From assembly GCF_000708675.1 (NCBI RefSeq), contig NZ_JELR01000002.1, positions 1,752,228 through 1,816,227 on the forward strand: DNA of 64,000 nucleotides, given 5' to 3'. Of the stretch, positions 58,855 to 64,000 are shown piece after piece. The DNA is from Microbulbifer sp. HZ11 (GTDB taxonomy: Bacteria > Pseudomonadota > Gammaproteobacteria > Pseudomonadales > Cellvibrionaceae). Positions within the stretch are counted from its first letter, which is position 1. Each line of letters starts with the position of its first letter. Under the pieces are notes generated by a model, which worked only from the letters and a program-made list of their open reading frames with translations, had not been told where the DNA came from and made no database searches. The position numbers were made by a program, and so were the translations under genes.

Positions 58855-60753
58855 ATGTCGTCCCTGACAAGCCCCAAGACCAATGAGCCCCTCGCGTGGG
58901 ACCAGCTGTTAAAAAGCGGCTGCCGGATATTTCTCGGCTCTCACGCCGCTGTCCCCAATGAGCTTATGGCCGACCTGGTGGCCAATAGCCGTGGCCTCAA
59001 TGATATTGAGGTGACCCACGTCTTTACCCTCTCGGATAACTTCTGGGCCGAGCGTAAATACGCCGAGCTGTTTACCGTCAATGCGCTCTATATTGGCGGT
59101 ACCGCGGTGCGCAATGCGGTGGCGGAGGGGCGGGCGGACTATACGCCGACGTTTCTTTCCGAAGTGCCGAAGCTGTTCAGTGATCATGTGCTGCCACTGG
59201 ATGCCGCCCTGATCATGGTCAGCCCGCCGGATGAGCTGGGCTACTGTTCCCTGGGTGTGAGTGTGGATGTGGTGTCTTCCGCGGTGAAAAATGCCACCAC
59301 CGTCATCGCCCAGATCAATCCCAGTATGCCCCGTACCAACGGCCATACCTTTATCCACAGGGATCAGATCCACGCCTGGATGACGGCCGACGCACCCATC
59401 CCCGAATCACCACCACCGGAAATGGATCAGGCGGTGGAGCAGATCGGGCAATATGTGTCGGTGCTGGTAGAGAATGGTTCTACGCTGCAGATCGGGATGG
59501 GCAAGGTGCACGATGCGGTGCTGCGGTATCTGGGTAATCACAAAGATCTGGGTGTGCATTCGGAAATGATTTCCGACGGCGTGGCGCAGTTGATGAAAAG
59601 TGGTGTGATCAACAACCGCAAAAAAACCTACCACCGGGGAAAGACGATCACCAGTTACTGCATGGGTTCAAAAATGCTGTACGACTTTGTCGATGGCAAC
59701 CCCCATGTGGAACTGTACCCGGCGGAGCATGTCAGCTCACCGGTAAAAATTTCCCGCAACGACAAAATGGTGGCCATCAACAGTGCCATCGAAGTAGATC
59801 TCACCGGGCAGGTAGTGTCTGACTCCATCGGCAGTCTGCTGTACAGCGGTATCGGTGGTCAGGTGGATTTTATTCGCGGGGCGGCACTGAGTAAGGGCGG
59901 TAAGCCGATCATTGCGCTGCCGTCTACCGCGCGGGACAAGAACGGAAAATTGATCTCACGTATTGTTGCGTCCGTGACACCGGGCGGCGGCGTGGTAACC
60001 ACGCGGGCGCATGTGCATTACGTGGTTACCGAATACGGCATTGCCTCACTGCGCGGAAAAAGCGTGCGCGAGCGCACCCTGGAAATGATCCGCATTGCCC
60101 ACCCGGAATTCCGCCGGGAGCTGCTGGAGAAAGTGCGTGAGTTTTACTGGGTGCCGGAATATCAGGAACAGGCGCCCACCACGGTACCGGAGCTGGGGCC
60201 GGTTGATCAGAAGCGTTATACCTTCGACGGTATCCGCTACACCCTGCGCCCGCTGCGTCCTTCCGATGAGCGCAGGTTGCAGGAGTTTTTCTACACCCAC
60301 AACAAAGAAACCCTGATGATGCGTTACAACCACCACGTAACACAGATGTCCCGGGAAAAATCCTGCAGCCTGGTCAGCGTCGACCAGCGCAAAGACCTCG
60401 CGCTGTGCTTTACCGATTATGACGGCGGCAGCGAAGTAATTCAGGGGGTCGGTCGCTACTACTTTTACTCCAACAACAGTTGCGAAGTGGCCTTCGTAAT
60501 TAAAGAAAGCCGTCGCGGCAAGGGTATCGCCTCCACCCTTCTTGAAGAAATGGAACGCATCGCCCGCAAGCGCGGTATCGAAAAAATGTTTGCCTGTGTG
60601 CGTCGCGACAACAAGCCAATGCTCAAAGTGTTCGAAAGCAGCGGCTTTGTCACACGCCCGGGTGATTCCATGGATGAACTTTATCTGGAACTGGACCTCA
60701 CCAGTGCAGAAAGCGATAAGAAAAACAGCGGCGACAAGGATAAAAAGGACTGA
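58855..60753 (+). CDS. Acetyl-CoA hydrolase/CoA-transferase fused to a GNAT domain
   Basis: The 632-residue protein has a CoA-transferase family I domain related to acetyl-CoA hydrolase/4-hydroxybutyrate CoA transferase in residues 1-440 (GIGGQVDFIRGA, VSDSIGSLLYSGIGG, VVTEYGIASLRGKSVRER), then a linker and a GNAT acetyltransferase in about 455-615 with RRGKGIASTLLEEMERIA as the acetyl-CoA motif. Its Lys-rich tail is SDKKNSGDKDKK. The stop is two bases before the deacetylase gene. Similar two-domain proteins are known; the GNAT part is a candidate for acetylating acyl-CoA synthetase. Confidence 0.9.
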   Translation: MSSLTSPKTNEPLAWDQLLKSGCRIFLGSHAAVPNELMADLVANSRGLNDIEVTHVFTLSDNFWAERKYAELFTVNALYIGGTAVRNAVAEGRADYTPTFLSEVPKLFSDHVLPLDAALIMVSPPDELGYCSLGVSVDVVSSAVKNATTVIAQINPSMPRTNGHTFIHRDQIHAWMTADAPIPESPPPEMDQAVEQIGQYVSVLVENGSTLQIGMGKVHDAVLRYLGNHKDLGVHSEMISDGVAQLMKSGVINNRKKTYHRGKTITSYCMGSKMLYDFVDGNPHVELYPAEHVSSPVKISRNDKMVAINSAIEVDLTGQVVSDSIGSLLYSGIGGQVDFIRGAALSKGGKPIIALPSTARDKNGKLISRIVASVTPGGGVVTTRAHVHYVVTEYGIASLRGKSVRERTLEMIRIAHPEFRRELLEKVREFYWVPEYQEQAPTTVPELGPVDQKRYTFDGIRYTLRPLRPSDERRLQEFFYTHNKETLMMRYNHHVTQMSREKSCSLVSVDQRKDLALCFTDYDGGSEVIQGVGRYYFYSNNSCEVAFVIKESRRGKGIASTLLEEMERIARKRGIEKMFACVRRDNKPMLKVFESSGFVTRPGDSMDELYLELDLTSAESDKKNSGDKDKKD

Positions 60754-60755
60754 CC

Positions 60756-61682
60756 ATGCCCACCGTAGGATTTTTCTCAGACCCCGCCTGCAATCGTCAC
60801 GATATGGACGAAGAACACCCCGAGAGCCCTGCGCGTCTGGATGCAATCCAGGACCAGCTCTTGAGCAGTGGCATGGAATACGTACTGCGTTTTTTCGACG
60901 CTCCCCAGGCCACCCGTGAACAACTCGAACGGGTCCACACCCCCGAATACGTTGCCTCCATATTCGACCGCGCGCCCAGCGAGGGTATCGAAGCCCTCGA
61001 CGAAGACACTCGCATGAATCCCCACACCCTCGCCGCAGTACTGCACGCCGCCGGCAGCGGCGTTGACGCCGTAGACCGCGTCATCGCCGGCGAAATCAAC
61101 TCCGCTTTTTGCGCCGTCCGCCCCCCGGGCCACCACGCCGAGCGCAACAAAGCCATGGGCTTCTGCTTCTTCAACAACATCGCCATCGCCGCCGCCCACG
61201 CCCGCAAAGCCCACGGCCTGGAACGCGTGGCCATCCTCGACTTCGACGTCCACCACGGCAACGGCACCGAAGACTTCACCGCCGGCCGCGAAGGCTACCT
61301 CTTCTGCTCCAGCTTCCAGTCCCCCTACTACCCGTTTACCGGCACCGGCGAGCTACCGGACAATATCGTCAACTCTCCTCTGGAGGCCGGCGCCGGTGGC
61401 GACGCCCTGCGAGAAGTTGTCGAACAGCAATGGCTGCCCGCACTGAAAAAATTCAATCCACAGATGCTGTTTATATCCGCCGGTTTTGACGGACATATCG
61501 AAGACGCCATGGCGCAGCTCCGCTTCAAGGAAGAGGACTACTTGTGGGTGACAGAACAGCTGCGACAGTATGCGGACCAGTACTGTGAGGGGCGAATCGT
61601 CTCCGCCCTCGAGGGCGGTTATGCCCTGTCCGCCCTGGGGCGCAGTGTGGTTGCACACCTCAAAGGCCTGATTGGTAATTAA
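60756..61682 (+). CDS. Histone-deacetylase-superfamily protein (AcuC-like)
   Basis: The 308-residue enzyme has the zinc deacetylase pattern: PGHHAERNKAMGFCFFNNIAIAA with the active-site His pair, DFDVHHGNGTEDF with metal-binding Asp and His, SAGFDGH with Asp, and EGGYAL near the end with the catalytic Tyr. AcuC-like members remove acetyl from acetyl-CoA synthetase in Bacillus; others deacetylate polyamines. Two bases separate it from the CoA-transferase-GNAT gene, and acs follows after a repeat, so the acetyl-lysine switch is likely. Polyamine deacetylation remains an alternative. Confidence 0.9.
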   Translation: MPTVGFFSDPACNRHDMDEEHPESPARLDAIQDQLLSSGMEYVLRFFDAPQATREQLERVHTPEYVASIFDRAPSEGIEALDEDTRMNPHTLAAVLHAAGSGVDAVDRVIAGEINSAFCAVRPPGHHAERNKAMGFCFFNNIAIAAAHARKAHGLERVAILDFDVHHGNGTEDFTAGREGYLFCSSFQSPYYPFTGTGELPDNIVNSPLEAGAGGDALREVVEQQWLPALKKFNPQMLFISAGFDGHIEDAMAQLRFKEEDYLWVTEQLRQYADQYCEGRIVSALEGGYALSALGRSVVAHLKGLIGN

Positions 61683-61712
61683 CCGAACAAATACCCACAA
61701 GCTGATGAGAAG

Positions 61713-61822
61713 GTGGAGTGCCGGGTACGGGTTTTCAGGTCGCAAACAGGATGTTTGCGCCGCAGCGCCCAGGGATGGGTTCACAGCGGTCCTGAAAACC
61801 TGTACCCGGCGCTTTACCGCCA
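61713..61822 (+). repeat. GGA-hairpin intergenic repeat, copy 9
   Basis: Arms around 61713-61739 and 61790-61822 pair with several mismatches. The AGCG at the inner end of the left arm is missing compared with copies 6 and 8, so this copy is partly decayed. Hairpin B (CGCAAAC with AGGAT) and hairpin A (CCC-AGGGAT-GGG) show GGA on plus, the strand of both flanking genes. Confidence 0.85.
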
Positions 61823-62117
61823 CTAGACCTCTAAGTGGCCACCCCAAACCAAAACCAGAACCAACAAAAAGGCACCAGAATCCAACGTAAAGCTGGGAAA
61901 CCGCAAACCCTGCACGCTATGATGAAATGAAAGGAGAGGTGACAGCGTTGTCATTTCTTGGCCGCCAGTGGTATAACTTATCGGGATAAATGCCCAGGGC
62001 CCCCACGTGGGCGCACCCGGGTAAACAACTGCGATGAACGTGCCGAAGCGACTGCTCACTAGTAGCTCGCTCAAAGGACGGCACAGCAGCCCGATAATAC
62101 TAATAAGGGAGAAAACG
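61823..62117. other. Intergenic region upstream of acs
   Basis: After repeat copy 9 this stretch holds no gene I can support. It holds the acs promoter (61948-61977) with an overlapping palindrome, a GC-rich inverted stretch near 61995-62010 that may be a leader hairpin, and AAGGGAGAAAACG before the acs start. Confidence 0.6.
61940..61977 (+). promoter_or_regulatory. acs promoter with overlapping palindrome
   Basis: TTGTCA (61948-61953) and TATAAC (61972-61977) are separated by 18 bases. TGACAGCGTTGTCA (61940-61953) is a perfect 5-4-5 inverted repeat that overlaps the -35 box, a candidate operator, perhaps for the response regulator at 2908 or another acetate regulator. Confidence 0.6.
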
Positions 62118-64000
62118 ATGTCTGAAGTGCACACCTACCCGGTGCCCGAAACCTTTGCCGCCAATACCCTCGTCACCAAAGACGACTACCAGCGGATGTA
62201 CCGCCAGTCGGTGGAAGACCCGCAAGCATTCTGGTCCCAGCAGGCCAACGACTTCCTGCAGTGGAGCAAACCTTTCACCAAAGTGGTGGAAGAAGATCTG
62301 AAAAAAGGCCGCGCCGCCTGGTTTGCCGACGGCGAACTGAACGTCTCCGCCAATTGTATCGACCGCCACCTGCCGGCCCGCGCCGAACAGACCGCGCTGA
62401 TCTGGGAAGGCGATGATCCCGCCGACAGCAAAAACATCACCTACCAGGAATTACACGAACAGGTCTGCCGTCTCGCAAACCTGCTCAAGGCCCGCGGTGT
62501 CAGCAAGGGCGATCGCGTGTGTATCTACATGCCCATGATCCCCGAAGCCGCCTACGCCATGCTCGCCTGCACCCGAATCGGCGCCGTGCATTCCGTGGTG
62601 TTCGGTGGCTTCTCCCCGGACTCCCTGAAAGACCGTATTCTCGACTCCGACTGCCGCCTGGTGATCACCGCCGACGAAGGCGTGCGCGGCGGCAGAAAGG
62701 TACCGCTGAAAGCCAATGTGGACAAAGCCCTCGCCAGTTGCCCGGATGTGCACACCGCCATCGTGGTTAAGCGCACCGGTGCCAATATCGACTGGGACAG
62801 CAAGCGCGACATCTGGTACGCCGAATCCGTTGCCGAGCAGAGCGCGGACTGCGCACCGGAGCCGATGAATGCGGAAGACCCGCTGTTTATCCTTTACACC
62901 TCCGGCTCCACCGGTAAACCCAAGGGCGTGCTGCACACCACCGCCGGTTATCTGCTCGCCGCTACCATGACCTTCAAGTACGCCTTTGATTACAAGGAAG
63001 GCGACGTCTACTGGTGCACCGCGGATGTGGGTTGGATCACCGGCCACAGCTATATCGTGTATGGCCCGCTGTGCGCGGGTGCCATTTCCCTGATGTTTGA
63101 AGGTGTGCCCACCTATCCGGACGCCTCCCGCTGCTGGCAGGTGGTGGAAAAGCACAAGGTAAACACCTTCTACACCGCTCCCACCGCCATTCGCGCCTTG
63201 ATGGGCGCCGGCGACGATTTCGTGACCAAGTGCGACCGCAGTTCCCTGAAGCTGCTGGGTACCGTGGGCGAACCGATCAACCCGGAGGCCTGGGAGTGGT
63301 ACTACGATGTGGTGGGTGAAAAGCGTTGCCCGATCGTGGATACCTGGTGGCAGACGGAGACCGGCGCGCACATGATCACGCCACTGCCCGGCGCTACCCC
63401 GCTTAAACCCGGCTCCGCGAGCCATCCGTTCTTCGGTGTACAGCCGGCGCTGCTGGATGAGAAAGGCCAGGAGATTGAAGGTGAAGGCGAGGGCGCACTG
63501 GTCATGAAGGCCAGCTGGCCGAGCATGATCCGCAGTGTGTACGGCGATCACCAGCGCATGATCGACACCTACTTCTCCACCTTCCCCGGCTATTACTTTA
63601 CCGGCGACGGCGCGCGCCGCGATGCAGATGGCTACTACTGGATTACCGGACGTATCGATGACGTGCTCAACGTCTCCGGCCACCGCCTGGGTACCGCGGA
63701 AATCGAGAGTGCGATCGTACTGCACGAAGACACCGCGGAAGCCGCGGTAGTGGGCTACCCCCACGATATCAAGGGGCAGGGTATTTACTGCTATGTCACT
63801 CTGAAAAATGGCCGCGAGCCGTCGGATGCACTGCGCAAGGAATTGATCGATCTCTGCGTGCAGGAAATCGGCCCCATCGCCAAGCCGGATATTATCCAGT
63901 GGGCCCCGGGCCTGCCGAAAACCCGCTCCGGCAAAATCATGCGCCGTATCCTGCGTAAGATCGCCAGTAATGAGCTGGATTCTCTGGGGGATACCTCTAC
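62118..64000 (+). CDS. acs: Acetyl-CoA synthetase (partial, runs off window)
   Basis: Acs activates acetate to acetyl-CoA through acetyl-AMP. The frame starts at ATG 62118 with GGGAG before it and is open to the edge (627 codons), so a few C-terminal residues are missing. The AMP-binding motif [12 protein letters not shown], the acetate-site Trp in [21 protein letters not shown] and [19 protein letters not shown] are clear. The acetylatable Lys lies in [14 protein letters not shown] near the end. Deacetylase and GNAT genes upstream suggest that this Lys is controlled. Confidence 0.97.
   Translation, partial: MSEVHTYPVPETFAANTLVTKDDYQRMYRQSVEDPQAFWSQQANDFLQWSKPFTKVVEEDLKKGRAAWFADGELNVSANCIDRHLPARAEQTALIWEGDDPADSKNITYQELHEQVCRLANLLKARGVSKGDRVCIYMPMIPEAAYAMLACTRIGAVHSVVFGGFSPDSLKDRILDSDCRLVITADEGVRGGRKVPLKANVDKALASCPDVHTAIVVKRTGANIDWDSKRDIWYAESVAEQSADCAPEPMNAEDPLFILYTSGSTGKPKGVLHTTAGYLLAATMTFKYAFDYKEGDVYWCTADVGWITGHSYIVYGPLCAGAISLMFEGVPTYPDASRCWQVVEKHKVNTFYTAPTAIRALMGAGDDFVTKCDRSSLKLLGTVGEPINPEAWEWYYDVVGEKRCPIVDTWWQTETGAHMITPLPGATPLKPGSASHPFFGVQPALLDEKGQEIEGEGEGALVMKASWPSMIRSVYGDHQRMIDTYFSTFPGYYFTGDGARRDADGYYWITGRIDDVLNVSGHRLGTAEIESAIVLHEDTAEAAVVGYPHDIKGQGIYCYVTLKNGREPSDALRKELIDLCVQEIGPIAKPDIIQWAPGLPKTRSGKIMRRILRKIASNELDSLGDTS

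Noticed and set aside
61971..61990. Sigma-54 promoter before acs (TTGGCC element)
   Set aside because: The GG is there but no GC lies at the right distance for a -12 element; the sigma-70 boxes are better.

Overview
The window looks like a chromosomal segment of a marine, polymer-degrading gammaproteobacterium of the Microbulbifer/Saccharophagus/Cellvibrio group. This is inferred from the BioH-BioC fusion known from Saccharophagus and Teredinibacter, the alternative spermidine pathway, the serB-fimX neighbourhood also seen in Pseudomonas, secreted esterase/PHB-depolymerase and TonB receptor genes, and moderately high GC. I see no rRNA, tRNA, CRISPR array, prophage or complete insertion sequence.

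Layout. 1-4.4 kb: the end of a hybrid sensor kinase, an MFS transporter coupled to an esterase, a LuxR-type response regulator (ErdR/CrbR-like) and 3-hydroxybutyrate dehydrogenase. 4.5-8.1 kb: small lipoproteins and the Smp-like/serB pair. 8.3-14.7 kb: an RND efflux pair and a lipoprotein M1 aminopeptidase. 14.9-19.1 kb: a FimX-like c-di-GMP protein and a PilZ-like partner. 19.4-22.3 kb: the whole EF-P module (epmB, efp, epmA). 22.3-29 kb: GNAT, cysE, srkA, a ribbon-helix-helix protein, a SulP transporter and a FabH-like synthase. 29.3-31.4 kb: an AT-richer pair of unknown genes. 31.5-36.3 kb: comF and the bioB-bioF-bioHC operon behind a BirA-type operator. 36.4-45.2 kb: a cyclase-family hydrolase, Tyr/Gly-rich secreted proteins and speA, speB, nspC and carboxy(nor)spermidine dehydrogenase, which together make spermidine from arginine. 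45.4-46.7 kb: panC and panD. 46.8-58.6 kb: a catabolic locus bracketed by two paralogous LysR regulators (MFS, iron alcohol dehydrogenase, TonB receptor, esterase, succinate-semialdehyde-type dehydrogenase) with a secreted PHB-depolymerase-like esterase beside it. 58.9-64 kb: a CoA-transferase/GNAT fusion, an AcuC-like deacetylase and acs, which runs off the end.

The most notable finding is a dispersed intergenic repeat family with nine copies. Each copy has a long outer stem of variable but complementary sequence enclosing two short hairpins. In all 18 inner hairpins the loop shows GGA on the same strand of that copy, usually as CANGGANG or ACANGGANG, the pattern bound by CsrA/RsmA. Stem sequences change while pairing is kept. 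Six copies form three composite inverted pairs whose spacers carry their own inverted repeat. Whether these are CsrA/RsmA sponge or target elements in mRNA, or REP-like mobile DNA, cannot be settled from sequence alone.

Metabolically the two ends fit together: an acetate-type two-component system, 3-hydroxybutyrate dehydrogenase, CoA transferase, an acetylation/deacetylation pair and acetyl-CoA synthetase suggest control of C2/C4 acid use. The central locus may feed 4-hydroxybutyrate-type compounds to succinate; this is inference.
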